The translations under genes and the position numbers were made by a program. Under the pieces are notes generated by a model. That model had not been told where the DNA came from, searched no databases, and was given only the letters and a program-made list of their open reading frames with translations. Below are positions 18,452 to 29,087 of a stretch of DNA of 64,000 bases, piece after piece. This stretch comes from DASPOF01 sp035626155 (GTDB taxonomy: Bacteria; Desulfobacterota; Binatia; Binatales; Binataceae). Each line of letters starts with the position of its first letter. The first letter of the stretch is position 1. Where the stretch lies: positions 1 through 64,000 of the forward strand of contig DASPOF010000089.1 in the NCBI GenBank assembly GCA_035626155.1. The letters run 5' to 3'.

Positions 18452-19768
18452 TCAGATTTTGAGCAGGCCGGCGGGGTTGCTGCGGGCCGCTGAGAAGCCG
18501 GGGAACACCGTCTTAAGCTGGCCGTCGCTGAGTGCCATGTGGCCCGCGAGCACGGTCGAAATCGCATCGCGGAAATCGGTCGTGACGGCGAGATCGCGTT
18601 CCTGGTAAAGCTCCGCGGTCCCCAGCCCGGGCCATCGCCCATACACCTTTGCACCGCGCACCAGGCCGCCCATCACCCACATCGCGTTGCCATGCCCGTG
18701 ATCGGTGCCCGCATTTCCATTCTCGCGCACGGTGCGGCCGAACTCGGAAATCACCAGCACGATGGTGTCGTTCCATGCCGGTCCAAGCGCCTTGGCGAAG
18801 CCCGCCAGCCCCTCGGCGAGCGGCTTGAGATGGTTTGCGAGCTGGCCATTGGCAGCGCCCTGGTTCACGTGCGTGTCCCATCCGCCGAGCGCCATGAACG
18901 CGATGCGGATGGTCGGGTCGCGCTGGATGAGACGGGCAAGGCGATCGGTGTCGGTGGAGAATCCTTCCGGCGACGGCGCGCCGTTGTTCGCCTCGGCCAT
19001 GTCCTGCGCGAGTTCGCCCATGAGCCGCTGCCGCGCCGCACGTCCGTCGCGATATGCGATGCTGAGCGGGTCCTTGCCCGTGTATAGGCGGTCGAATGCC
19101 TGTTCGATAATCGGGCGGTCCAGCGGCATCGGGCGTTCGGCGGCCCGGCCGGTCGGGATGTTCGCAACCGGCATCCTGCCGCTAAGAATTCGCGGAAGTG
19201 TCGGCCCGAGGCTCAGCGCCTCGGTCGGTCCGTGATTTCCCGCCATCGTCGCGAGCACGCGGTTAAGCCATCCGTCCGAGGTGGTTTTCACGCCCGGCGT
19301 GCCGCTCTCCATGAAATCCTGCGCATCGAAGTGCGAGCGCGTCGGGTCGGGCGAGCCGCAGGCGTGGATGAAGGCAAGCGTGCCGTCCTTCCAAAGCGGC
19401 ATCACCGGCGCCAGCGCAGGGTGAAGTCCGAAGTATCCGTCGAGGTCGAGCGCGCCGCCGGCGCCATTGCGGCCCACCGCGATGTTCGGTCGCGCATCGT
19501 AATAGATGGAATCGCCGTGAGGGACGACCACGCTCAGGCCGTCCACAGCGCCGCGCTGGAACACCACGACCATGCGCTTGCGGCCTGGGCCGCCGCTATC
19601 GGTGCGCGCAGCCCATGCGTGCGGGCTTACGAGCACGATTCCGGCGGCGGAGAGAATCGCGGCGCGGCGCAGAAACTCGCGCCGTCCGATCGGGTTTGCA
19701 AGCCGGGGATTGCAGGCGGCGCATCGCGCGGCGGCCGCTTCGAGTTCTCGCTTGTCGATTGGCTCCAT
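18452..19768 (-). CDS. DUF1501 domain protein, Tat-exported
   Basis: The 438-residue protein carries a twin-arginine signal (GRREFLRRAAILSAAGIVLV, residues 28-47) with an Ala-Trp-Ala cleavage region, so it is probably exported folded. DUF1501 proteins have an alkaline-phosphatase-like (sulfatase superfamily) fold; FQRGAVDGLSVVVPHGD, RSHFDAQDFMESG, GGWDTHVNQG and TDHGHGNAMWVMGG are family landmarks, and the last His-rich block resembles the metal site. Function is not established. It follows the DUF1800 gene after 11 bases, the usual order of this widespread two-gene unit. Confidence 0.92.
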   Translation of the reverse strand: MEPIDKRELEAAAARCAACNPRLANPIGRREFLRRAAILSAAGIVLVSPHAWAARTDSGGPGRKRMVVVFQRGAVDGLSVVVPHGDSIYYDARPNIAVGRNGAGGALDLDGYFGLHPALAPVMPLWKDGTLAFIHACGSPDPTRSHFDAQDFMESGTPGVKTTSDGWLNRVLATMAGNHGPTEALSLGPTLPRILSGRMPVANIPTGRAAERPMPLDRPIIEQAFDRLYTGKDPLSIAYRDGRAARQRLMGELAQDMAEANNGAPSPEGFSTDTDRLARLIQRDPTIRIAFMALGGWDTHVNQGAANGQLANHLKPLAEGLAGFAKALGPAWNDTIVLVISEFGRTVRENGNAGTDHGHGNAMWVMGGLVRGAKVYGRWPGLGTAELYQERDLAVTTDFRDAISTVLAGHMALSDGQLKTVFPGFSAARSNPAGLLKI

Positions 19769-19779
19769 CGGCGATGCTC

Positions 19780-21333
19780 CTACCTCGTCATGAACTCCGG
19801 GCTTCCAAGGATCAGGGCGGCGCGAAGCTTCGGGTCGGCCGCCGCGATTGCCTCGGAAGTCGATGCGGTGAAATCGGCGCCGAGCGCGGCGGCAAGCCGG
19901 CCGGGTTCGAGCGGCGGCATCTTCTGCGCCGGGCGCTCAGGATGATCGCCCGCGGCCAGCTCGGGGCCGTGCTCGTCGGGCGGCCGCTCAAGCGGCAGAT
20001 TCCCGGTGCCGAGCCCGGTTGCGAAGCTGAGCCGCCTCATCATCGCATCGGGATTCAGCCACGCATCGCGCACCGACGCATATCCGTTCGGCGTCTGGCA
20101 TCCATATGGCGGCATCCCGAGCATCGCCATCGTTCCGGCCAGCGGACGGTAATTGCGCACTGCCACGCCGCTTAGCCGCACCGATGAAATCACGTACTCG
20201 TATGGCGTCTTGAACTTTGCGCCGAAGCAGGCGCGGTCCCAGAACTCGGGCGCGCTGAACATCGTCTCGAGCACCGCCCGGATGTCGCCATCGGAGGAGA
20301 GGTAGCGTTGCGCCATCCGCTCCACGAGCCGCCGGGGCGGATCGTCGGCGACGAAGTATTGCGCGAGCTGGTAGCTCAGATGATTCGCGGTGGACGGATG
20401 GCGCGCGAGAATGTCCAGCGCCTGCTCGCCCTCCTGCGCTCCTCCTGCGCCGATCCGATGGCCGAGCAAAGTCTTGTCGGAAGAATCGTGGCGGTCGGGG
20501 TCGAAATAAAATCCGCTCGCGGGAATCGCCGGCATCCCGGTTCCCCATCGGCGGTACCGGCCCGCGAAACGACCCATCCCCTGCCCGGAAAACTTGCGGC
20601 GCGCTTCCTCATCGCCCTTCGGGATTCCCCATCCGGTCAGGATGCGCGCGAGCGCGATCACATCCTGCTGCGAGTATCCGCCGTTTACGCCCAGCGTGTG
20701 CAGCTCCATCAACTCGCGCGCGTAGTTCTCGTTTATGCCCTCGAACTTGCCCTTCGCGCCGGGGCTCCCGGGCGCGGTGTTCTGCCAGTTGTCGAGGTAG
20801 AAGAGCATCGCGGGATGCCGGGCGGTCGCGGCGAGCAGGGTGCGGAACTTGCCCATCGTGTTCGGTCGAATCGCGTCCTGCTCGAATGAGCCAGTCCAGA
20901 TATGATCGAGACCCTTGCCGGCGAAGACGTTGAAGTGATTGAACCAGAAATGGGTCATCACCTCCTGGAGCTGGCGCGGGCCTTCGATCGCACGCAGCAG
21001 GCGCGCCTCGACCGCCTCCTCGAGCACGATCCGCTGCGCCTTGAGCGCGTCCTTGATGGCGCCCTTGTCATCGCCGTTGTCGCGCTTAATCTCGTGCCGG
21101 GCCTGCATCACGGGGCGCCAGTATTCGAGGAAGAGCGCCATCGGCGTCATGTGCAGCGTTCGATAGCCGGCGACTTTGCGGACGAGGCCTTCGGGGATCG
21201 GAATCATTTCCGGATGGAGCTGCTGGCGGATGTATTCTTCGACTCCGATGTTCCGCACGAATTCCGCATCGCCCGGGCGCGGTCCGAAGGCGAGCCGATT
21301 GAGCGCGTGCATCGCGCGATCGCGCCCGGGCAT
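19780..21333 (-). CDS. DUF1800 family protein
   Basis: DUF1800 proteins are large, mostly helical, of unknown activity and nearly always sit beside a DUF1501 gene. This one (517 residues from ATG 21333) has HALNRLAFGPRPGD at the N terminus, MTHFWFNHFNVFAGKG, NENYARELMELHTLGVNGGYSQQDV and the late TPYEYVISSVRLSG, all characteristic. An in-frame GTG at 21351 would add six residues. No signal peptide is evident, unlike its partner. It lies about 110 bases downstream of a DUF721 gene on the same strand. Confidence 0.9.
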   Translation of the reverse strand: MPGRDRAMHALNRLAFGPRPGDAEFVRNIGVEEYIRQQLHPEMIPIPEGLVRKVAGYRTLHMTPMALFLEYWRPVMQARHEIKRDNGDDKGAIKDALKAQRIVLEEAVEARLLRAIEGPRQLQEVMTHFWFNHFNVFAGKGLDHIWTGSFEQDAIRPNTMGKFRTLLAATARHPAMLFYLDNWQNTAPGSPGAKGKFEGINENYARELMELHTLGVNGGYSQQDVIALARILTGWGIPKGDEEARRKFSGQGMGRFAGRYRRWGTGMPAIPASGFYFDPDRHDSSDKTLLGHRIGAGGAQEGEQALDILARHPSTANHLSYQLAQYFVADDPPRRLVERMAQRYLSSDGDIRAVLETMFSAPEFWDRACFGAKFKTPYEYVISSVRLSGVAVRNYRPLAGTMAMLGMPPYGCQTPNGYASVRDAWLNPDAMMRRLSFATGLGTGNLPLERPPDEHGPELAAGDHPERPAQKMPPLEPGRLAAALGADFTASTSEAIAAADPKLRAALILGSPEFMTR

Positions 21334-21444
21334 ATCACCTGTTTCGCGCACGCCAAGCCCCTGTTACTTGATATATACGACGCCCACGCGGATCGGATTC
21401 GCGGAAATCCGCAAATCGGCGCGACCGCCCGGCGGCGGTCCTGC

Positions 21445-21891
21445 TCAGCGCGTCGCGCGGCCCCAGGCTTCGATCAGGCTCTCGAAAGCGCGGCGCAGTT
21501 CCGGGTCCTTGAGCGCGGGCAATTCGATGGCGTGGCGCGCCGCGCGCGGCACCGGACGCAGCGGAGAGCGCTCGCGGCGCGAGAGGCTTCCGCGCACGAA
21601 TCGGATGTCGCGCACGCTGTCGTCGCCGAGCCGTTCGCGCACTCGGGTGAGGATCTGCGACTTGATCAGCCCGAGCTCCTGGATCCACATCGCCGTCGAG
21701 ACTTTAATCACAGCTGTGTGGAACTTGATGGAATCGACCTGAGTACGCCGCGCGATATTCGCGCCGACGATATCGGGCCATTCGCGGATGAGGCGCACGA
21801 TCGCGAAGTGACCCTCGGCATCGAGGCGATCGATGATCGGGCGCAGGAGCGCGCCGACTTTCTGGGGAGCATCTTTTCGCGTCGATGGCAT
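21445..21891 (-). CDS. DciA-like DUF721 protein
   Basis: The 148-residue protein has the DUF721 core (LIREWPDIVGANIARRTQVDSIK, AVIKVSTAMWIQELGLIKSQILTRV). DciA proteins recruit the replicative helicase to the origin in bacteria without DnaC/DnaI, which would make this a replication initiation factor. The basic C-terminal tail (SLSRRERSPLRPVPRAARH) is variable in the family. The start at ATG 21891 lies at the edge of a long AT-richer intergenic region shared with the divergent nrdJ gene, so a DNA-synthesis gene pair is transcribed away from one control region. Confidence 0.82.
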   Translation of the reverse strand: MPSTRKDAPQKVGALLRPIIDRLDAEGHFAIVRLIREWPDIVGANIARRTQVDSIKFHTAVIKVSTAMWIQELGLIKSQILTRVRERLGDDSVRDIRFVRGSLSRRERSPLRPVPRAARHAIELPALKDPELRRAFESLIEAWGRATR

Positions 21892-22069
21892 CGGGGTTTG
21901 ACGATAACGCCCCCCGCTGGCATTTCAAGACCCGGCGCGAATCGGCGGGCTCAAGCGAGGGTTTAATGGTGTTTTATTCCGGTCAATTTGAATTAGCCAT
22001 CCTCATTTGACTTAGGACTTCTCATTGGGAAGTATATGAAAGCGAAGAAACGTCGAACGGTTATCAACA

Positions 22070-22117
22070 GCCCGATGTATAGATTATGAACAGGCCTGTA
22101 AACACTACATCTAGCGG
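22070..22117 (+). promoter_or_regulatory. Tandem NrdR boxes upstream of nrdJ
   Basis: Two 16-base sites resemble the NrdR box (cores CTATATATAG in the consensus). Box 1 core is CGATGTATAG (22073-22082) and box 2 core is CTACATCTAG (22105-22114), each 8 of 10 matches. They are 32 bases apart, the three-turn spacing typical of NrdR operators, and box 2 ends 11 bases before the -35 element. NrdR senses dATP/ATP and represses ribonucleotide reductase genes. Confidence 0.75.
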
Positions 22118-22125
22118 TAAAGGAC

Positions 22126-22155
22126 TTGACATCGACACAATGCCGGGAGCATATT
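22126..22155 (+). promoter_or_regulatory. Probable sigma-70 promoter of nrdJ
   Basis: A perfect -35 TTGACA (22126-22131) is followed 18 bases later by a weak -10 CATATT (22150-22155). It lies directly downstream of the NrdR-like boxes and about 135 bases before the nrdJ start, leaving a long leader that contains the 22205-22241 hairpin. Confidence 0.6.
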
Positions 22156-22204
22156 TTCCCGCGCGCACGATGATTTTATGAGGCGGAAACGTCATTGAGC
22201 CGAC

Positions 22205-22241
22205 GGACTTAACGCCCCCTCCCGGAGGGGGCGCTAAGTCC
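22205..22241 (+). repeat. Long hairpin in the nrdJ leader
   Basis: The arms are 17 bases long with a 3-base loop (CCG); only one position (A opposite C) is mismatched. The stem holds a CGCCCCCT/AGGGGGCG core. It lies in the transcribed leader, 49 bases before ATG 22291, and has no T-run after it, so it is not a standard terminator. It may be an attenuator, an RNA-stability element or a protein site. Confidence 0.8.
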
Positions 22242-22290
22242 GTGGCCGCGGCAGGTGTAACAGAAGCGAAATCTGGTGGAGGGGCGGCGG

Positions 22291-25137
<2,847 letters not shown>

Positions 25138-25156
25138 GGCGGTGGAGGTGGACGCG

Positions 25157-25414
25157 ATGAAGCCGGATGAAAGACTGGTGCTCAAGTCGTCGCGCGCATT
25201 CGCAGTGCTCGCGATGCGCCATCCCAGGGCGTCGCTGCATGTGGCGGCGATCGTGCAGGGCGCAGAGAGCGGGCCGAGCTACGCGTGGGTCCAGTGCCTG
25301 GATTGCGCGGCGGATTTCGATTTCGAGAAAGACGGCGAATGGCGGCTTGCGGGAGCGCCCGCGAGCGAGCTTGGGCGGGAATTGCGCGCGGGAAATCCCG
25401 CGAACACGAATTGA
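25157..25414 (+). CDS. Small protein of unknown function downstream of nrdJ
   Basis: I do not recognise this 85-residue protein. ATG 25157 has GGAGG nine bases upstream and the gene starts 19 bases after nrdJ, so it is probably co-transcribed. It is soluble, with SSRAFAVLAMRHPRASLHVAAIVQG followed by AWVQCLDCAADFDFEKDGEWRL. The CLDC pair could bind metal or form a disulfide. Its position suggests some role with ribonucleotide reductase, but nothing in the sequence proves it. Confidence 0.6.
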   Translation: MKPDERLVLKSSRAFAVLAMRHPRASLHVAAIVQGAESGPSYAWVQCLDCAADFDFEKDGEWRLAGAPASELGRELRAGNPANTN

Positions 25415-25431
25415 TTGTAGCGGCTGTTTGA

Positions 25432-25561
25432 AGGCCCCGGAGGAAGCGCGGAGGGGACGCCAGGGAAGTTTTACGATGAGGAGTGGACGCGGAGGGGTGC
25501 GCGGCGCAGAGAAGTTTCGTCACTCCTTGGCGCGGTGCTGAGGATGATTCCTCCGGGGCCT
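25432..25561. repeat. MITE-like element with 14-bp perfect terminal inverted repeats
   Basis: AGGCCCCGGAGGAA (25432-25445) and its exact reverse complement (25548-25561) bound about 130 bases with no reading frame of note. No obvious target-site duplication is seen at the ends. It may be a miniature transposable element, a REP-type element or a folded RNA. It lies in the ~293-base gap between the small nrdJ-linked gene and the convergent oxidoreductase. Confidence 0.6.
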
Positions 25562-25631
25562 GCCTGAAACAAGGCGGGGCGCACGCTCCGCTTGCGAGTG
25601 TGGCGGTGGGGTGGCGGATGTGGTGACGGCG

Positions 25632-25655
25632 AGGGGCGGCGGCAACGCCGCCCCT
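25632..25655. terminator. GC-rich hairpin between convergent genes, possible bidirectional terminator
   Basis: Arms AGGGGCGGCG and CGCCGCCCCT are a perfect 10-bp stem with a GCAA tetraloop. It lies between the convergent ends of the nrdJ operon and the 25708-26103 gene. It is not followed by a T-run on either strand, so termination would have to be Rho-assisted. Confidence 0.45.
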
Positions 25656-25707
25656 CCAGTTTCCTGGAAGGGCGGGAGACAGCCGGGTGATCGCCGGCGC
25701 GCGGCGC

Positions 25708-26103
25708 CTAACTCTGTCTGAGCGTGGCCTCGAACGCGCCGCTGGTATCTTTCCTGAGGCCAAGGGCGATCAGCAGCCGCGCCAGCAGGATCATCGGGAA
25801 CGCGTACCAGTACTTGCGGCCGACGAGGGCGAAGACATGATCGCGCTGGCGGTCGTCGGTGATCATCTGCGCATCCGCCTCGAATTTCTCTTCCCCGATC
25901 GCGAGCTGAACCCGCGGCGTCTTGCGCACATTGCGGACCCAACTGCGATTCACGTCAGCCGTGGGCAGAAACAGCCGGTCGCCATCGACCATGAACCAGA
26001 TTGTCACCTGGTACGGCTTGCCCGACGTGCGCCCGATGTGGGTGAGCGTGAGCGTCGAATTGGCGGCGACGCGTCGTAATCGATCGGCAGGGCTCGCATC
26101 CAT
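25708..26103 (-). CDS. Nitroreductase/deazaflavin-dependent oxidoreductase family protein (split beta-barrel)
   Basis: The 131-residue protein matches the DDN/pyridoxamine-phosphate-oxidase-like split barrel: LTLTHIGRTSGKPYQVTIWFMVDGDRLFLPT, then WVRNVRKTPRVQLAIGEEKFEADA. Family members bind coenzyme F420 or FMN and reduce diverse substrates; which cofactor is used cannot be told. The C terminus is hydrophobic (FPMILLARLLIALGL), perhaps membrane-associated. ATG 26103 (MDASPADRL) is preferred to an upstream codon at 26157 that adds a low-complexity extension. It is followed by about 290 bases of repeat-rich intergenic DNA. Confidence 0.82.
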   Translation of the reverse strand: MDASPADRLRRVAANSTLTLTHIGRTSGKPYQVTIWFMVDGDRLFLPTADVNRSWVRNVRKTPRVQLAIGEEKFEADAQMITDDRQRDHVFALVGRKYWYAFPMILLARLLIALGLRKDTSGAFEATLRQS

Positions 26104-26200
26104 GGCCGTCTCCCGTGGCGCGCTTGACGGCCGCGCGCCGCTTGGTTGCCCGCGCACTCGCGCGCATGGCAGGCGGTCGCGCGCGGGAGACGGGGCGGGT

Positions 26201-27463
26201 CTAGTCCGTGATCGTTTGCATCACGCGGCCACTTGCGCTGTCGACGATATCCATTTCGACAGTGCCTGCAACCTTGTGATCCTTTTTGGCTGACTCAATT
26301 CCCGCCTTGATGTCGGTCACGAACTTCTGCTTGGCGAACGGCGGCATCTGGTCGATCGGGAAGTTGTCCATCATGACCTTGGCCTGGAGGTCCTTGGGCC
26401 ACTGGACCGAGCCGACCTTGGGACCCATGTTGGGCAGCCCGCGGACCATCTGCTCGATTTCGCCGTGGAAGGTGCCGGGTGCGGACTCGGCAACAGGGGC
26501 CTGAGCGGCTGCCGATGGCGCGGATGAGGGCGCACCGCCGCCCGGCGGAGGCGTCAGGCTGCCGCTGTTGATTCTTGCGGTCAGTTCCTTCACCTGGTTG
26601 CGCGTATTGTCGTCGGGCGCAAGCGGCAACGCCTTCTCCAGCGCCGCGAGCGCATCGCTCGGTTTGTTGCTCTGCACATAGGCGACGGCCATGTTGAAGT
26701 AGCCCTGGTAGAAGTCGGGCTTGGTCTTGATCGCCTTTTTGTACTGAACGATCGCCTGGTCGGCATTGCCGGTGTAGAGGTACATCGTGCCGAGATCGGT
26801 CCGCACCTCGGGATCGTCGGGCTTCTTCTTCAGAAAATGCTCGTAGGCTGCGATCGCTTCATCGTACTTGTTGCGATCGTAATCGATGTCGCCGATTCCG
26901 CGCAGCGCATCGAGGTTGTCCGGGTCGATTTTGAGGACGTGTCCGTACGCATCGGCGGCCATCCCGTAATACGACTCATCGAACATCGCGGCGCGCAGCG
27001 CGACTGTCCCGAGCTTGTTCCACGCGGCGGTATCGTTGGGCTTCGACTCTGCCTCCTTCTTGGCTTTGTCGATGAAAGTGCGCGCCTCGGTGGGAAGTTC
27101 GATTTTCGGGTGGCCGGGCGGGAGTTGGCCGGGGGCGCCGCCGCCCATTCGGCCTGCCTCCGGGCCGGCGTTTGGAGCGCCCCCGCCGGGGACGCTCGCA
27201 AGCTGCTCGCGGACATTCTCGGGCGTCCGGAGCATGATCCATCCGGCGGCGAGCAGGCCGACGACTGTGATCGCGAGGAACACGCCGACGAACGCCGTCG
27301 TGATCGGCAGATTGCGCAGCGGCTTGGTTTCACCGGTCATTGCCGATGCCCGGTCCGGGCCGCCACTCGTGCCGGAAGCCGCTCCGCTGAGCGGCCGGCC
27401 GCATTCGACGCAAAATCGGGCGCCCGCCATCAATGCCGCGCCACACTGGGGACAAAATCGCAT
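26201..27463 (-). CDS. Zinc-ribbon, single-pass membrane TPR protein
   Basis: The 420-residue protein has a N-terminal double-zinc ribbon (Cys4, Cys7, Cys18 and Cys21 in CPQCG and CVECG), one transmembrane helix (about 51-77, TTAFVGVFLAITVVGLLAAGW) and then TPR repeats in the periplasm or cytoplasm (for example AWNKLGTVALRAAMFDESYYGMA, ALRGIGDIDYDRNKYDEAIAAYE). A Pro/Ala linker leads to a C-terminal domain without a recognised fold. TPRs mediate protein contacts; partners are unknown. ATG 27463 is the Met just before the zinc ribbon. It is divergent from the GST gene at 27595. Confidence 0.85.
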   Translation of the reverse strand: MRFCPQCGAALMAGARFCVECGRPLSGAASGTSGGPDRASAMTGETKPLRNLPITTAFVGVFLAITVVGLLAAGWIMLRTPENVREQLASVPGGGAPNAGPEAGRMGGGAPGQLPPGHPKIELPTEARTFIDKAKKEAESKPNDTAAWNKLGTVALRAAMFDESYYGMAADAYGHVLKIDPDNLDALRGIGDIDYDRNKYDEAIAAYEHFLKKKPDDPEVRTDLGTMYLYTGNADQAIVQYKKAIKTKPDFYQGYFNMAVAYVQSNKPSDALAALEKALPLAPDDNTRNQVKELTARINSGSLTPPPGGGAPSSAPSAAAQAPVAESAPGTFHGEIEQMVRGLPNMGPKVGSVQWPKDLQAKVMMDNFPIDQMPPFAKQKFVTDIKAGIESAKKDHKVAGTVEMDIVDSASGRVMQTITD

Positions 27464-27594
27464 GAGCAAACTTCTACCGGCGGATTGCCGCGCGTGCAAC
27501 TGGGGGACCGGCCGCGTCTTCGCTGTTCCGTGTGCCGGGCGCGCTGGAGTATATTCGCCCGGAACATCGAAGCCCGCACCGAAGGAGAGAGACG

Positions 27595-28245
27595 ATGCTA
27601 CTATACGACTCGCTGGGACCAAATCCGCGCGCGATGAGGATGTATCTGGCCGAAAAGGGAATCACGCTTCCCACCAAGGCCATCGACCTCAGGGGCGGGG
27701 AGAACCGCCGCCCGCCCTACACCGACCGCAATCCCGGAGGCCAACTTCCCGCGCTCGAACTCGACAACGGCCAGTGCATCGGCGAGACCGTTGCGATCTG
27801 GGAGTACCTCGAGGAGAAGCATCCCAGCCCGCCGCTGATCGGCGCCACCGCCGAGGAGCGCGCCGAAGCGCGCCAATGGCAGCGGCGCATCGAACTCACC
27901 ATCACCGAGCATCTTTATAACGGCTTCCGCTACGCCGAGGGAGCGCCGCTATTCAAGGATCGCATGCGAATCCTTCCCGAGGCCGCACCGGGCCTGAAGC
28001 AAATCGTGCAGGACCGGCTCAAGTGGCTCGATGGCCAACTGGAAGGAAAGGACTGGATCGCGGGCAAACGCTTCACGATCGCAGATATCATCCTGTATAG
28101 CGCGCTCGATTTCGGCAGCGGCGTCGGACAGAAGATCGACCCGTCGCTGAAGAACGTCAACGCGTGGTTCAAACGGGTTGAGTCGCGGCCGAGCGCCAAG
28201 GCGAGCCTCCATCCGGCGGCCGCGCAAACCGGGGTGAGAGGATAG
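27595..28245 (+). CDS. Glutathione S-transferase family protein
   Basis: The 216-residue protein has an N-terminal thioredoxin fold (MLLYDSLGPNPRAMRMYLAEKGI, NPGGQLPALELDNGQCIGETVAIWEYLEE) and the helical GST C domain (WIAGKRFTIADIILYSALDF). The Ser/Asn-Pro region near the start is where GSH activation would occur. GGAGAG lies a few bases before ATG 27595. The substrate is unknown. It is followed by a tiny coiled-coil gene in the same direction and is divergent from the zinc-ribbon TPR gene. Confidence 0.9.
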   Translation: MLLYDSLGPNPRAMRMYLAEKGITLPTKAIDLRGGENRRPPYTDRNPGGQLPALELDNGQCIGETVAIWEYLEEKHPSPPLIGATAEERAEARQWQRRIELTITEHLYNGFRYAEGAPLFKDRMRILPEAAPGLKQIVQDRLKWLDGQLEGKDWIAGKRFTIADIILYSALDFGSGVGQKIDPSLKNVNAWFKRVESRPSAKASLHPAAAQTGVRG

Positions 28246-28357
28246 CGACGCCACCGGGGCCGGATACACATCGCGATGAGGCTCGCTCGCAGGAGGGGGC
28301 ACTAGCGTGCGGTCCGGACTCGCGGTTGAATGTGGGGCAGGGTCGGAGGAGATCCTG

Positions 28358-28522
28358 ATGGCTAACGAGGGCGCAAAACGGCATTCACCCAGGGACCTTG
28401 ACGGACGCGTTTTAGAGTTGGAGCGGAAGATCGACGAGATGAGCGAGCGTCTCGCAAAGCTCGACGAGCGAGTTCAGCGGATCGCGAACTCGCTTGCCGC
28501 GTCGCAGGCCACGCGCTTCTGA
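28358..28522 (+). CDS. Very small coiled-coil protein
   Basis: I do not recognise this 54-residue protein. It starts at ATG 28358 with GGAGGA upstream. Residues 14-44 form a heptad-like coiled coil (VLELERKIDEMSERLAKLDERV) followed by a short hydrophilic tail, giving an SlyX-like shape. Its stop is 7 bases from the convergent end of pdxT. Small alpha-helical proteins of this kind are common; the strong RBS argues for a real gene. Confidence 0.6.
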   Translation: MANEGAKRHSPRDLDGRVLELERKIDEMSERLAKLDERVQRIANSLAASQATRF

Positions 28523-28529
28523 CGGCGCA

Positions 28530-29087
28530 CTACGCCTGCGCGCCCTCGAACGAATCCCCGAAAATCAACGCGTACACGCGGCGGTCATCGGTCAGCTCGG
28601 GATGAAACGTCGCGGCGATTACCCGTCCCTGCCGTACGAGAACCGGCTCACCATTCCATCGCGCCAGTATCTCGACCCCCGGTCCGATGCGCCGGATTCG
28701 CGGCGCGCGGATAAACACACCGGTGTAAGGCGGGTCGAGCGTCGCCTCGAATGAATCGACCTGCCGCCCGAAGGCGTTGCGCTCGATATCGATATCGATG
28801 AGCCCCCACGAGGGCTGGCTTGGGCGCGATACGTTCTTCGCAAGAATGATCGCGCCCGCGCAGGTGCCGAAGATCGTGCCGCCGCGCTTAAGCAGCCGGC
28901 GCGCGGCGTCCTCGATGCCGGTTCCTTCCAGCAGGTGCAGGAGGGTAGTCGATTCGCCGCCCGGGATTACCAGCACCTCGAGCGCATCGATTTCGCTCGC
29001 GTGGCGCACCTCGATTGCGCCCGGAATCGCGCGGACGTGGGCCGCAAAGTCGCCCTGCAGCGCGAGCACGCCGACCTTCATTACCAT
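28530..29087 (-). CDS. pdxT: Pyridoxal 5'-phosphate synthase glutaminase subunit
   Basis: PdxT hydrolyses glutamine and channels ammonia to PdxS in the DXP-independent pathway of vitamin B6 synthesis. The 185-residue protein has the class I glutaminase signature: GVLALQGDFAAHV, VIPGGESTTL, the nucleophile Cys in FGTCAGAIILA and the His-Glu pair in ATFHPELTDD. It overlaps the end of pdxS by 7 bases and is the last gene of the MocR-pdxS-pdxT unit. Confidence 0.96.
   Translation of the reverse strand: MVMKVGVLALQGDFAAHVRAIPGAIEVRHASEIDALEVLVIPGGESTTLLHLLEGTGIEDAARRLLKRGGTIFGTCAGAIILAKNVSRPSQPSWGLIDIDIERNAFGRQVDSFEATLDPPYTGVFIRAPRIRRIGPGVEILARWNGEPVLVRQGRVIAATFHPELTDDRRVYALIFGDSFEGAQA

Larger units (their letters stand above)
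21892..22290. other. Intergenic control region between DciA-like gene and nrdJ
   Basis: This 399-base stretch is clearly AT-richer than its surroundings and holds no gene. The nrdJ side contains two NrdR-like boxes, a TTGACA promoter and a long hairpin, listed separately. I looked for a cobalamin riboswitch, expected for some B12-dependent genes, and saw neither its B12 box nor its conserved core. Confidence 0.8.

Noticed and set aside
22000..22290. Cobalamin riboswitch upstream of nrdJ
   Set aside because: Searched for the B12 box and conserved core by eye and found neither; the leader instead has NrdR-like boxes and a single long hairpin.
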